Positions 1 to 9,376 of a stretch of 64,000 nucleotides of DNA are shown here, one piece after another. The notes under the pieces are model-generated. The model was given only the letters and a program-made list of their open reading frames with translations, was not told where the DNA came from and did not search any database. The stretch covers positions 1 to 64,000 of the forward strand of contig JACJYW010000007.1 of NCBI GenBank assembly GCA_020635955.1, given 5' to 3'. The position numbers and the translations under genes are program-made. This DNA is from Crocinitomicaceae bacterium (GTDB taxonomy: Bacteria > Bacteroidota > Bacteroidia > Flavobacteriales_D > Crocinitomicaceae). Within the stretch, counting starts at the first letter, position 1. Every line of letters starts with the position of its first letter.

Positions 1-84
1 TTGTCCTTCGTTTTAAAAACTTGTAACCTTTAAATTGTAATTAGTTATAGTCATAACATTTGACAAATAAATTAGAACTAAATC

Positions 85-2157
85 ATGAAAATGCAGGGGA
101 AAAAATTATTCGTTTTTGTAGTTGCCAGTCTTCTATTGATTGGATGTGGAAGAGAACGATCAAATGTCACTGGTTGGGAATATAACAACCCAAGAAACGG
201 TGGTTTCCAAAAGGTACCTTATTTCGATCAAGAAACAGGACCAGGACTTATATTAGTTGAAGGGGGTACCTTCACCATGGGTAGAGCTGAACAGGATGTT
301 ACTTATGAATGGAACAATATTCCAAGACGTGTAACTGTTTCATCATTCTACATGGATCAATTTGAGGTTACAAACTTCAACTGGTTAGAATATATGTATT
401 GGACAAGAAGAACTTATGAAGAGTTCCCAATGATCTATCACAATTGTTTGCCAGATACAAACTCTTGGAGATCTCCATTAGCTTTCAACGAGCCTTATGT
501 TGAGTATTATTTAAGACATCCTGCTTATCAAAACTACCCTGTAGTTGGTGTAAGTTGGAATCAAGCTAATGAGTTCTGTAAATGGAGAACTGACCGTGTT
601 AATGAGTTTATTCTAATTCGTGAAGGTGTATTGACTTGGAACCCTGACCAGTCTGGTGAGCCATTCACAACAGATGCATATTTAGCAAATCAATATCATC
701 CGCAACCTCAAGAGGAAAAAGAACAACAATTGATTGATCTTGATCCAATGCAAGGATGGAGCGGAAAAAGAAAAGATCTTGGAACACGTATCGTGAGAAT
801 GGAAGACGGAATTCTATTACCACGTTACCGTCTACCAACTGAAGCTGAATGGGAATTTGCATATTTCGGACTTGTTGGATCTATGACAAATGCTGAAGAC
901 CCTGGAGTTATTGAGAACAGAAGAACATATCCTTGGACAGGTCACTGGGTTAGACAAGATGATGCTGAATTCCAAGGGGATATTAGAGCTAACTTCGTAA
1001 GAGGACGTGGTGACTATATGGGAACTGCAGGAGCTCTAAATGATGCTGCTGACGTAACCGCACCAGTTGATTCTTACTGGCCAAATGACTATGGTTTATA
1101 CCACATGGCTGGTAACGTATCAGAGTGGGTAATGGATACTTATCGTCCACTTTCTCATGAGGATTTTGATGAATTCAGACCTTTCAGAGGTAACGTATTC
1201 AAAACAAAAGTTCTAGGAAACGACGGAGTAATTGACGAAAAAACAACTCAGGTATTGTATGACGTATACGGTATTAAAGAATACTTGCATGAATTTGAAA
1301 GAAAGAGATATCAAAGAATCTCTGCTGGAGACCACATGCCAACTAACACTGATACAGCTTCAATAACATTCCCTGGTATGTCAATGAATGTTAAGTCAAG
1401 AAACGATATCGACTATTACAATGCTCCGCCTGAGCAAGTTTATTTATCTAAAAACAAAGCAAAAGACTCTATTGAGTTGTTATTGTTGAAAGAATTGAAT
1501 AGAGTTGTTGACCAGGCAATTGATGCTGCAGATAACCAATGGTATATGGAAGCGTCTGAGATCATCCAAACAAATATTTTTGATGGATTGTTTGATGGAG
1601 TTGATCCGAGATTCGATATTCAAGACAACTTGGGTAACACTTACCCTCTTGAGATTATTTCTGAATTGAGAATTGGAATGGCTGATTACATAGTTAACAC
1701 TCCAGGTAAATTAAAATGGAGACAAGTAACCGCTGAGGAGAACATTGATAGAAGAAACTATAGAAATTCAGATTATAGAGACTTTGATGATGGTGACTTT
1801 GAGTCTTCAGTTTATTATGGAGGAACTACAGAAAGTTCAATGCAAAGACATGATAAGCGTAAAGATGACATTAACCAAGGATTTAGAGATGAGTCACTCG
1901 TAATGTATCAAAATGATCATGAAGAGTATGATCTAACTGGTTCACCAATTAATCAAGATGCTCAAACTGCTTGGCCTACTACATTAGTATCTGATGATTC
2001 TAAAGTATATAAAGGTGGTTCATGGAGAGATAGAGCTTTCTGGATCGTTGGTTCGAACAGAAGATTCCTGGATGCTGATCAGGCTACTTGTACAATTGGA
2101 TTCAGATGTGCAATGGACAGATTAGGTTCACCTAAAGGACTTGGTAGATACAGATAA
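85..2157 (+). CDS. gldJ: Gliding-motility/T9SS lipoprotein, GldJ-like
   Basis: This is a 690-residue lipoprotein with a lipobox ending at Cys21 (LLIGC). It carries a formylglycine-generating-enzyme (SUMF1) fold: GGTFTMGR near residue 60, FYMDQFEVTN near 90, VSWNQANEFCKWR, RLPTEAEWEFA, MAGNVSEWVMD and a C-terminal KGGSWRDRA...GFRCAMD. GldJ and GldK share this catalytically inactive fold and are needed for gliding and type IX secretion at the outer-membrane ring. The WNN near residue 74 after the MGR motif fits GldJ better than GldK. It is longer than the roughly 560 residues I recall for Flavobacterium GldJ; the extra length is an acidic, charged insert around residues 360-580. The ATG at 85 gives the signal peptide. 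A strong terminator follows, so it is the last gene of its unit. GldK is the main alternative. Confidence 0.82.
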   Translation: MKMQGKKLFVFVVASLLLIGCGRERSNVTGWEYNNPRNGGFQKVPYFDQETGPGLILVEGGTFTMGRAEQDVTYEWNNIPRRVTVSSFYMDQFEVTNFNWLEYMYWTRRTYEEFPMIYHNCLPDTNSWRSPLAFNEPYVEYYLRHPAYQNYPVVGVSWNQANEFCKWRTDRVNEFILIREGVLTWNPDQSGEPFTTDAYLANQYHPQPQEEKEQQLIDLDPMQGWSGKRKDLGTRIVRMEDGILLPRYRLPTEAEWEFAYFGLVGSMTNAEDPGVIENRRTYPWTGHWVRQDDAEFQGDIRANFVRGRGDYMGTAGALNDAADVTAPVDSYWPNDYGLYHMAGNVSEWVMDTYRPLSHEDFDEFRPFRGNVFKTKVLGNDGVIDEKTTQVLYDVYGIKEYLHEFERKRYQRISAGDHMPTNTDTASITFPGMSMNVKSRNDIDYYNAPPEQVYLSKNKAKDSIELLLLKELNRVVDQAIDAADNQWYMEASEIIQTNIFDGLFDGVDPRFDIQDNLGNTYPLEIISELRIGMADYIVNTPGKLKWRQVTAEENIDRRNYRNSDYRDFDDGDFESSVYYGGTTESSMQRHDKRKDDINQGFRDESLVMYQNDHEEYDLTGSPINQDAQTAWPTTLVSDDSKVYKGGSWRDRAFWIVGSNRRFLDADQATCTIGFRCAMDRLGSPKGLGRYR

Positions 2158-2182
2158 GAATCTATTTAAATCATTTTACAAA

Positions 2183-2214
2183 AACGCTCGAATATTATTC
2201 GGGCGTTTTTTTTT
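2183..2214 (+). terminator. Rho-independent terminator after gldJ
   Basis: Stem AACGCTCGAAT pairs with ATTCGGGCGTT (one G-T pair) around a short loop and is followed by a run of T. It ends the gldJ transcript. Confidence 0.85.
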
Positions 2215-2301
2215 GAATAAAAATTGAACCTTTTGTTTGGCAGAATGTAATCAGTTAAAAATCCACAATATCAATTGGCAAAACCAATTAAAATTTAACT
2301 G

Positions 2302-4005
2302 ATGAAAAAATTAATATTCGCCCTTCTAGCTACAGCTTACCTAACTAATCCTGCTTTGGCAGAAAATGAATTAGGTGTTAAATCATCAATTCAAAAAGTA
2401 ACTGTCTATACACAAGGAGCACAAATTCAACGTAAAGCCTCCTATTCAATAAATAAAGGAATTACAACTCTGGTAATTGATGGAGTAAGTCCAAACATTG
2501 ATCCGAATAGTTTACAAGTTCAAGCAACAGGAGATATTATAATACTTGATTCTAAGTATCATGTTCATTATCCACAACCAGATCCGGTTCTAGATCCTAA
2601 AAATGGAATTCCTCCTAAGATCAAATTAGAGATCACTGCCTTAGAAGACTCCCTTTTTGATATGGAATATAAATTAGCAGAATTACAATATCAAATTGAT
2701 GTTCTTAATGCTGAGAAGAGAATAATCGAAAATAATGGAACCATAAAAGGTACCGGAAAAGTGAATGACTCCATTCCTTTATTGGCAGATGCCATAGAAT
2801 ACTATCATTCTAAAATGTTGGAAATAAATAAGAGTCTTCTAAAACTAAATCGATCAAAAACTGTATTTACAAAAGATCAGAATAGAATGAATCAAAGATT
2901 GGCAGATCTTAAAAACTACAATCAGAACAATAACTTCACTAATGCTAAACCACAAGGACCAGTTCATCAAATTCGTGTAACTGTTTCTGCTGAGGCTGCT
3001 GCAACAGGTCGATTAAAACTATCATACCTTGTAAGCAATGCTGGTTGGATTCCAATGTATGATCTACGCAGTACCGCTGCAGATGCGAAAATCGACCTTA
3101 CCTATAAAGCACATGTCTATCAAAATACCGGGGTTGATTGGGAAGATGTTAGACTAAACTTATCTACTAACAATCCATATGAAAACAAAACTAAACCAAC
3201 TTTGAATCCCTGGTATTTAGATTATTACAACTATAGAAATGATCAATACAACGGATATAGTTCAGGATCCGGGAATGCACCATCTGCACCGAGTATGGAG
3301 AAAAAGATGCAGGCCAATGAAGAAATGGAATTAGCCTATGATGACTATGATGCTAAAACATCACAAAATTTCACTACCATGCTTCAACAACTTTTATCAG
3401 TTGAATATGAAATAGACCTTCCATATAGCATCAAATCAGACAATGAAAAGAATATGGTTTTAGTGAGTACCAAATCGCTTAATACAGAATATGTATATTA
3501 CGCCGTTCCAAAATTAGATCTATCTGTATACATGGTTGCACGTATAACTGACCTTGGAGACTTAAACCTGGTACCTGGAAAAGCCAATTTATTTCATGAA
3601 GGTGCTTATCTCGGAAATACATGGATCAATCCTGGAACAATGGAAGACACACTTGATCTTAGCCTTGGAAAAGATCCCAATCTAGTAGTAAAAAGAACAT
3701 TATTAAAAAATGATAGTAAAGAGAGAGTAGTTGGTGATAAGATCGTTAAGACCATGGCTTATAAAATTGAAATCAGAAATCATAAGTCATCCAGCATCAA
3801 ACTTATCGTACAGGATCAGGTCCCAATTTCCAGAAACAAAGAAATTGAAGTAACTATTATTGAAGACTCTAAAGGTCAAATAGATGAAGTAACAGGTATA
3901 ATCGAATGGAATACCCGTATTAAGGCTGAAAGCATACGAGAATTTGATATTAAATATGAAGTGAAATACGAGAAAACAAGAAATGTAAATCTTGCAATGT
4001 ATTAA
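2302..4005 (+). CDS. MuiA-family protein (DUF4140/DUF4139)
   Basis: This 567-residue exported protein has a signal peptide cut near residue 20 (after NPALA). An N-terminal beta domain (about 28-110, KVTVYTQGAQIQRKA, DUF4140-like) is followed by a helical coiled-coil stretch (about 115-205). The large DUF4139 domain (about 220-567) starts at VSAEAAATGRLKLSYLVSNAGW. The family is called mucoidy inhibitor MuiA-like, but its molecular role is unknown. A low-complexity Tyr/Asn/Ser/Met insert sits near residues 305-350. The family and secretion calls are firm; no function is claimed. The gene is monocistronic, between two terminators, and converges on the acyltransferase gene. Confidence 0.85.
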   Translation: MKKLIFALLATAYLTNPALAENELGVKSSIQKVTVYTQGAQIQRKASYSINKGITTLVIDGVSPNIDPNSLQVQATGDIIILDSKYHVHYPQPDPVLDPKNGIPPKIKLEITALEDSLFDMEYKLAELQYQIDVLNAEKRIIENNGTIKGTGKVNDSIPLLADAIEYYHSKMLEINKSLLKLNRSKTVFTKDQNRMNQRLADLKNYNQNNNFTNAKPQGPVHQIRVTVSAEAAATGRLKLSYLVSNAGWIPMYDLRSTAADAKIDLTYKAHVYQNTGVDWEDVRLNLSTNNPYENKTKPTLNPWYLDYYNYRNDQYNGYSSGSGNAPSAPSMEKKMQANEEMELAYDDYDAKTSQNFTTMLQQLLSVEYEIDLPYSIKSDNEKNMVLVSTKSLNTEYVYYAVPKLDLSVYMVARITDLGDLNLVPGKANLFHEGAYLGNTWINPGTMEDTLDLSLGKDPNLVVKRTLLKNDSKERVVGDKIVKTMAYKIEIRNHKSSSIKLIVQDQVPISRNKEIEVTIIEDSKGQIDEVTGIIEWNTRIKAESIREFDIKYEVKYEKTRNVNLAMY

Positions 4006-4014
4006 ACGTTCAAT

Positions 4015-4809
4015 CTAAGAATTAGAATCCGTCTCCACAGGCGGATTCTTTTTTTTAACCTGATCCATGAAATTATATTCAGGACTTTGTTCAATAGAAT
4101 CCATGATCTGCTTCATAATGTCCTCAACAGGAGCATTATAATCTATAGTCAAAGGATCCTTGATCTTCATCTTAAGTTCAGTACGTGTCTTTTTTGTCTT
4201 GAGACCTTTTTTGTCAAACGCTCTTCTAAAACCATCAATCACAATAGGAACAACGACAGAATTATGATTCTTGATCAAAATAGCTGTACCTACTCTACCC
4301 TGTGCGTAAGGAGATGTTGTTCCTTGAGGAAATGTGATTACCCATCCATCATCCAACGCCTTATCAATATTTTCGGTATCCTTTTTACTCACCTTTCTTC
4401 GAACATTCTGTCCATTAGCTCTCCAGGATCGTTGAACTGTTACAGCACCGGATAATGCAAGCAACTTAGGAATTATACCTGATTTCATTGTTTCTTCAGC
4501 TGCTATATAATAGATGCTGTGCTTTTTAGGAAAGAAAAAACCCGGAAATCTAATATTATTCGGTCTCCCCTTTAACGCAGCATAAATTACATGGAAAAAA
4601 AAGGAAACGTCCGCAAAATATGTCTGGTGATTTGAAACAAATAGAACATTTTTATCAGGAAGATCCAATAGTTTTTCTGCACCCGTAATCACAGGTTTAT
4701 ATCTCCAGTTAAATCTACCATAAACCAACATTCCAAAGAATCTGATTATCAATCTCTTAATAAAGATCTTTTGACCTAATATGTTCTTCTTGAATAAAGG
4801 CAATGTCAT
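4015..4809 (-). CDS. 1-acyl-glycerol-3-phosphate acyltransferase-like (PlsC family)
   Basis: This 264-residue enzyme has the two hallmark acyltransferase blocks: NHQTYFAD (NHX4D, catalytic His/Asp) and FPQGTTSPYAQGRVG, equivalent to the FPEGTRS glycerol-phosphate-binding block but with Gln for Glu. It probably transfers an acyl chain to a lysophospholipid or ornithine/aminolipid acceptor at the inner membrane; the substrate cannot be read. An ORF reaches a TTG at 4833, but a -7 promoter element lies at 4821-4828 on this strand. The ATG at 4809 is therefore the better start, and the mRNA leader is very short. The Lys/Pro-rich tail overlaps the neighbouring terminator. Confidence 0.82.
   Translation of the reverse strand: MTLPLFKKNILGQKIFIKRLIIRFFGMLVYGRFNWRYKPVITGAEKLLDLPDKNVLFVSNHQTYFADVSFFFHVIYAALKGRPNNIRFPGFFFPKKHSIYYIAAEETMKSGIIPKLLALSGAVTVQRSWRANGQNVRRKVSKKDTENIDKALDDGWVITFPQGTTSPYAQGRVGTAILIKNHNSVVVPIVIDGFRRAFDKKGLKTKKTRTELKMKIKDPLTIDYNAPVEDIMKQIMDSIEQSPEYNFMDQVKKKNPPVETDSNS
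4025..4056 (+). terminator. Terminator of the MuiA gene, embedded in the convergent coding region
   Basis: Stem GAATCCG / CGGATTC (4025-4031 and 4042-4048) is followed by eight T. It lies inside the last codons of the opposite-strand acyltransferase, so the same bases encode its C-terminal Lys/Asn/Pro tail and terminate the rightward transcript. Confidence 0.75.
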
Positions 4810-4820
4810 TAATTTGCTGT

Positions 4821-4828
4821 CAAAGATA
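4821..4828 (-). promoter_or_regulatory. -7 promoter element of the acyltransferase gene
   Basis: On the minus strand this reads TATCTTTG, an exact match to the Bacteroidetes -7 consensus TAnnTTTG. It lies 12 bases upstream of the ATG at 4809, which argues against the TTG start at 4833. Confidence 0.55.
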
Positions 4829-4883
4829 CTCAATGAAATAGTGCCAATCCAACGAAATGTAAAAAATGACGTTAGTTAATTTG

Positions 4884-4899
4884 TACGCATTTGTGCGTA
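4884..4899. promoter_or_regulatory. Palindrome in the divergent intergenic region (possible operator)
   Basis: TACGCA-tttg-TGCGTA is a perfect palindrome with six-base arms. It sits between the acyltransferase gene and the T9SS protein gene at 4958. It could be a dimeric-regulator site; no regulator is visible nearby. Confidence 0.35.
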
Positions 4900-4957
4900 A
4901 GTTATCCGCGAATTTATCGTCAAATTGAGTAACTTTAGAAAAATTATTTATTGTTCC

Positions 4958-6853
4958 ATGAAAAAATTACTAATCTCAGGGGTCTTTGCTAGCGCTTTTT
5001 TTGCTACTTCCCTCGCACAAGAACAAACTACAGAAAACATTGAACAGCCTAAATCAGAGAAGGTCGTTTGCACAGGCATGATCAAAACTCCTGCTTTACG
5101 TGATATGATGCCTTATTTAAAGGTAGCTGATAATTATGTTGATCCAGATTGGAAACCAAAAGATAGAGACAAAAAAGGGTTTGCTGACCCTTCTACCATA
5201 ACCGAGAAAACAGATGCTGACCCAATTGTACAAAAAGAACAGGGTTGGAGAGACGGCTCAAATATGGTGAAAGTAAATTTTGACGGAATTGGAGGAGGAT
5301 ATCCACCAGACCCGACGGGAGCTGCTGGACTGGAGCATTTTGTTCAGGCTAAGAACTCTAACTATAAAGTGTATAATAAGGATGGTTCATCTGCAAGTTC
5401 AACTTTTAGTTTATCCGCTCTTTGGCCAGGAGAAACAGATGGTGACCCAATTGTAATGTATGATCATTACGCAGATAGATGGTTCATTTCTCAATTCAAA
5501 GTTGATCAATCAGGCTCACAAGATGGAATTCTTATTGCCATTTCAGAAACTTCTGACCCTACTGGCGCATATTATGCCTATAATTTTTCTGTACCTATGA
5601 ACTCATGGGCTTTCCCTGATTATCCAAAATTCGGGGTATGGTCAAATGGTTATTATATGTCAGCCAATGCCGCTTCAGACAATTGTATTGTATTCGAAAA
5701 AGAAAAAATGTTGATGGGAGATGCTGGTGCTTCAATGATCAAAATGACCTTCCCAAGCAGTATTAAATATTTCTTTAGAAGCTTTGCTCCTTCTTACGCT
5801 GAAGGTATCTGGTCTCCTGGTGCTGATGATCCTTTTTACTATTTCCATGTTCAAGATGACGCATGGAGTGGTGTATCTTACGATCATATTAAAGTAATCA
5901 AGTGTACAGTAGATTGGAATGCCGGAACAGGAAATGTTAGCGTACAGCAAGAAATTCCAATTGCCTCTATAAATACTTCATTTACTACGTCATGGGATGA
6001 TATTTCACAACCTGGAACTTCTCAAAAATTAGATGCTGTTGCAGGTATATTCATGTATAGAGTTCAATACATCAAAAGACCTGATTTCAACGCCGCATTA
6101 ATGTGTACAACTGTTGACGTTAACGGTAATAACTCTGTAGCTGGAATCAGATGGTTTGAATTGAGACAAGATAATGCAGATCCAAGTGGAGACTGGTATC
6201 TATATCAAGAAGGAACCTATTCTCCAGATAACACCAGCCGATTCATGGGATCAATGGCAATGGATATCAATGGACATATTGGTATGGCCTATCTAGTTTC
6301 TAGTTCTTCAACTTCATTAGGTATTCGTTATACGGGAAGATACGCAAATGATGCCCTGGGAGAAATGACAATTACAGAACAAACTGCTGTAGACGGAAAC
6401 TCTTACCAAAATGCTGCCAATAGATGTGGTGACTATTCTCAAATGTCTTTAGATCCAGGTAACAATGCAATTTTCTGGTTTACCGGTGAATACATGAATG
6501 CTCTAAACCAACCTAGAGTTAGAATTTTCTCTTTCTCTATGTGGGAGCTTGAAGGACAAGGTAGTGAAAGTGGTACTTATCCAAATGTTGGAATTGAAGA
6601 ACAAGTTCTGCCTTCGTATTTTAACGCTTATCAACCAGATCCTTCTACCTTGAAAGTGACATGGAACAATATTAAAGATGACCAATTTGACATCCAATTG
6701 ATTGACATGACTGGTAAAGTGATTAAAGTTGAAAGAGTAGCAAAAGCTGATGAACAGAAATCATTTGAAATACCGTCATTTGCTAAAGGAATATATTTAG
6801 TTAGATTAGTTGGTAACAATACAGATCTTTCAGATAAAGTATACTTGAACTAA
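4958..6853 (+). CDS. Secreted protein with T9SS type A sorting domain
   Basis: This is a 631-residue secreted protein. The ATG at 4958 gives a clean signal peptide (MKKLLISGVFASAFFATSLAQ); an in-frame TTG at 4925 would only add an unlikely extension. The middle (about 80-520) is a beta-rich domain of unknown fold with repeated Trp/Gly/Asp motifs (GGGYPPDPTGAAG, DPIVMYDHYADRWFISQF, GDYSQMSLDPGNN). I do not recognise an enzymatic motif. The last 75 residues form a T9SS sorting domain (FDIQLIDMTGKVIK...FAKGIYLVRLVGNN). It is probably exported through the Por/Gld machinery. Its stop codon overlaps the start of the next gene (TAATG), so the two are likely co-translated. Confidence 0.85.
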   Translation: MKKLLISGVFASAFFATSLAQEQTTENIEQPKSEKVVCTGMIKTPALRDMMPYLKVADNYVDPDWKPKDRDKKGFADPSTITEKTDADPIVQKEQGWRDGSNMVKVNFDGIGGGYPPDPTGAAGLEHFVQAKNSNYKVYNKDGSSASSTFSLSALWPGETDGDPIVMYDHYADRWFISQFKVDQSGSQDGILIAISETSDPTGAYYAYNFSVPMNSWAFPDYPKFGVWSNGYYMSANAASDNCIVFEKEKMLMGDAGASMIKMTFPSSIKYFFRSFAPSYAEGIWSPGADDPFYYFHVQDDAWSGVSYDHIKVIKCTVDWNAGTGNVSVQQEIPIASINTSFTTSWDDISQPGTSQKLDAVAGIFMYRVQYIKRPDFNAALMCTTVDVNGNNSVAGIRWFELRQDNADPSGDWYLYQEGTYSPDNTSRFMGSMAMDINGHIGMAYLVSSSSTSLGIRYTGRYANDALGEMTITEQTAVDGNSYQNAANRCGDYSQMSLDPGNNAIFWFTGEYMNALNQPRVRIFSFSMWELEGQGSESGTYPNVGIEEQVLPSYFNAYQPDPSTLKVTWNNIKDDQFDIQLIDMTGKVIKVERVAKADEQKSFEIPSFAKGIYLVRLVGNNTDLSDKVYLN

Positions 6854-7185
6854 TGAGATCAGTTTTTTTAGCATTATTACTGCTTGTTCTTGCAGGTTGT
6901 GGAAATAAAAAAGATGTAAGTACATCTGACAATACAAGTTCTGACAAAGTACAGGCAGCTGTCAGTACGGAAGGAGTTATTGTAGACAGATCAGGTGAAG
7001 AAGGATGCGGATTTATGATCAAAGTGCAGATGGATGGGAATGAATCAATACTTGATCCAGGACCTTTAGCCGAAGACTTTCAAGTGGACGGTTTAAAAGT
7101 AAAGGTGAAGTATGATCTTTCTAGAAGACAAACTACTTGTACGGGAACTGTTCCTGTTATTTTAGCTGAGATAACTAAGAAGTAA
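6853..7185 (+). CDS. Small lipoprotein of unknown function
   Basis: This 110-residue protein has a lipoprotein signal with Cys16 (LVLAGC) and then a Ser/Asp/Thr linker. A short beta domain follows, with GCGFMIKVQMDG...LDPGPLAEDFQVDGLKVKVKYDL, and a Cys in CGFM plus TTCTG that could form a disulfide. The pattern resembles small lipoproteins seen widely in Bacteroidetes with no known role. Its ATG overlaps the TAA of the T9SS gene upstream by one base, so it is translationally coupled. A terminator follows. Confidence 0.75.
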   Translation: MRSVFLALLLLVLAGCGNKKDVSTSDNTSSDKVQAAVSTEGVIVDRSGEEGCGFMIKVQMDGNESILDPGPLAEDFQVDGLKVKVKYDLSRRQTTCTGTVPVILAEITKK

Positions 7186-7205
7186 TATTATTGATATAAT
7201 AGAAA

Positions 7206-7237
7206 ACCTTCCGCTAAATTTGGTGGAAGGTTTTTTT
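7206..7237 (+). terminator. Terminator after the small lipoprotein, abutting the moaA start
   Basis: Stem ACCTTCC / GGAAGGT with a loop of about 12 bases is followed by seven T. The T tract ends immediately before the ATG of moaA (7238), so moaA either has its own promoter inside the stem or is translated from read-through. Confidence 0.75.
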
Positions 7238-8233
7238 ATGAATATGAACCGGCAGATCTTAACAGATAAATTTGGTAGAAAGCATGACTATCTGAGGATA
7301 TCTTTGCTTGAAAGATGCAACCTTAGGTGTCATTACTGTATGCCTGAAGAGGGCGTGCCTTTGCGAGACAAGGAGGAATTCATGTCTCAAGAAGAATTAT
7401 TCGCTATTGCTGATTCCTTTATTAATTTAGGTATTAAAAAGGTGAGGTTAACTGGTGGAGAACCTCTAATAAAGAAGAATTTTGCTGAAATAATTTCATT
7501 CTTTGCTTCTAAGGATATTGATTTAGCAATTACAACGAACGGAATACTTTTGGATCAATATTGGGATCAGTTAAAATCTGCCAATCTCAGCTCACTTAAT
7601 ATCAGTCTTGATTCATTAGTTGAGGAAAAATTCAACAGGATCAGCAGACGAAATTACTTTGAACGCATCTACAAAAATATACTTGAAGCAATAGATCGAA
7701 AGTTTAATGTGAAGATCAATGTTGTGTTGATCAAAGGGGAGAATGATGATGAGATCATTGACTTCATTGAGTTAACCAAGGACTTACCTATAACAGTCAG
7801 GTTTATTGAATTCATGCCATTCGACGGCAACCAATGGGATTGGTCAAGAAAAGTAAGCTTTAAAGAGATCCTTAATCGTGTTAAGGCGCATTATCAAACT
7901 GACCCTATTTCTTATGAAATGGAAAAGAATGGAACTGCACGTAATTTCAAAATCCAGGGCTATTTAGGTGAATTTGGAATAATTTCATCTATAACAAATC
8001 CTTTCTGCGATAGCTGTAATCGTATTCGCTTAACTGCAGATGGCAAAATCAAAAATTGTCTTTTTTCAGCAGAAGAAACAGATCTATTAAGTGCTTTTAG
8101 AAGAGGTGAAGATATCATCCCGCTTATACATCAATCCATAGGTCAAAAACACAAGTCCCATGCCGGACTAAAACCTTTTGACTCAGAAGATTTTTCTTCA
8201 GAAAATAGAATGATGACCACAATAGGTGGTTAA
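7238..8233 (+). CDS. moaA: GTP 3',8-cyclase MoaA (molybdenum cofactor)
   Basis: This 331-residue radical SAM enzyme rearranges GTP to 3',8-cyclo-GTP, the first step of molybdopterin synthesis, together with MoaC (not in the window). The N-terminal 4Fe-4S/SAM motif is CNLRCHYC, followed by VRLTGGEPL. The second, GTP-binding cluster is CDSCNRIRLTADGKIKNC near the C terminus. The protein ends in the functional Gly-Gly tail (MMTTIGG). ATG codons at 7238 and 7244 are both possible; an upstream TTG at 7220 lies inside the terminator hairpin and is rejected. It overlaps the convergent radical SAM gene by four bases. Confidence 0.95.
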   Translation: MNMNRQILTDKFGRKHDYLRISLLERCNLRCHYCMPEEGVPLRDKEEFMSQEELFAIADSFINLGIKKVRLTGGEPLIKKNFAEIISFFASKDIDLAITTNGILLDQYWDQLKSANLSSLNISLDSLVEEKFNRISRRNYFERIYKNILEAIDRKFNVKINVVLIKGENDDEIIDFIELTKDLPITVRFIEFMPFDGNQWDWSRKVSFKEILNRVKAHYQTDPISYEMEKNGTARNFKIQGYLGEFGIISSITNPFCDSCNRIRLTADGKIKNCLFSAEETDLLSAFRRGEDIIPLIHQSIGQKHKSHAGLKPFDSEDFSSENRMMTTIGG

Positions 8234-9297
8234 AACAAATTCAATTGTTGGCCTGGTCTGGCAAATAAAGAGGTATTCAATTCGAAATTAGGCTTTGTCA
8301 TGTATTTTGAACGGTTGATCTCGAAAAGATCTCGGATCATTTTGGCATTTATACCATTTCCTCTCATTCTACCACCATCTATGGTATTTGAAAGCACACC
8401 GCCATTTGATTCTTTGATCTGATTGAGCACTTTGTTTACACGATCCGGATAAGCTAACTTCAACCAGGAAGTAAAGATATCTCCCAAAGGACCATTCAAG
8501 CGCACATTGATATAATTGGCCCATATAGCACCAGCATCTGCAGATTGTCTTATAATTTCAGGGATCTCATGACTATTTAGGCCTGGAATAACTGGCCCAA
8601 TCATTACCTGAGTATGAATACCGGCTGCACTCAATTTCTCAATAGCTTTTAGCTTATTAACCGCAGTGGAGGTTCTTGGCTCCAGTTTTCTCCTAAGCTC
8701 TTCATCAAGTGTAGTGAGACTGATATTTACTGCAACCTGATCCTTATCAGCCATTTCTTTCAGAAGATCTATATCCCTTATGATTAAACTATTCTTAGTA
8801 ATTATTCCAACCGGATTATTATAATCCCTTAAAACCTGCAATAGCTTTCTAGTTATTTCATACTTTCTTTCAGCAGGTTGATAACAATCGGTATTACCGC
8901 TTAACATGATCGCTTCAGGAATCCAGGATTTTCTATCCAGAAATTTTTTCAGTAATTCTGGCGCATTTGGCTTATACAGAATGGTCCTTTCAAAATCCAA
9001 TCCTGAATTATAGCCCCAATATTCATGAGTAGGACGAGCATAACAATACGCACATCCATGCTCACATCCCTGATAAGGGTTCATTGACCAATTCAAATAA
9101 ATATCTTTACTCGGAACCGGATTCACTAATGATTTAGGATGGACTTCCAAATAATTGGTTTGTACTCCTTCCTCTTCTTCTTCAAATGAAAAATCACTCA
9201 GATCATGATCGTGATAGGTAGTTTTATTGAAGCGATTTGGAATGTCAACCTGAGCTCCCCTACCCTTTATTTTCATATTGGAATTACGATCCGTCAT
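8230..9297 (-). CDS. PA0069-family radical SAM protein
   Basis: This 355-residue radical SAM protein has the cluster motif CEHGCAYCYARPTHEYWG, typical of the PA0069/Rv2578c family, which is related to spore photoproduct lyase-like proteins but has no established substrate. Conserved blocks include NPYQGCEHGC, ILYKPNAPELL, LSGNTDCYQPAE and VNISLTTLDEELRRKLEPR. The ATG at 9297 is preferred over a TTG at 9300. The gene runs against moaA and overlaps its end by four bases. The family call is firm; the reaction is unknown. Confidence 0.9.
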   Translation of the reverse strand: MTDRNSNMKIKGRGAQVDIPNRFNKTTYHDHDLSDFSFEEEEEGVQTNYLEVHPKSLVNPVPSKDIYLNWSMNPYQGCEHGCAYCYARPTHEYWGYNSGLDFERTILYKPNAPELLKKFLDRKSWIPEAIMLSGNTDCYQPAERKYEITRKLLQVLRDYNNPVGIITKNSLIIRDIDLLKEMADKDQVAVNISLTTLDEELRRKLEPRTSTAVNKLKAIEKLSAAGIHTQVMIGPVIPGLNSHEIPEIIRQSADAGAIWANYINVRLNGPLGDIFTSWLKLAYPDRVNKVLNQIKESNGGVLSNTIDGGRMRGNGINAKMIRDLFEINRSKYMTKPNFELNTSLFARPGQQLNLF

Positions 9298-9376
9298 CAA
9301 TTAAATTTACGGCTATTAGTCCGTAGTTGATTTACGATCAGCCAAAAATTCCTCACAATTGATAACTTTAAGTCAA

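Noticed and set aside
85..2157. Sulfatase-modifying enzyme
   Set aside because: The SUMF1 fold is present, but it is a lipoprotein with Gld-type motifs and without the enzyme's catalytic Cys pair that I can identify.
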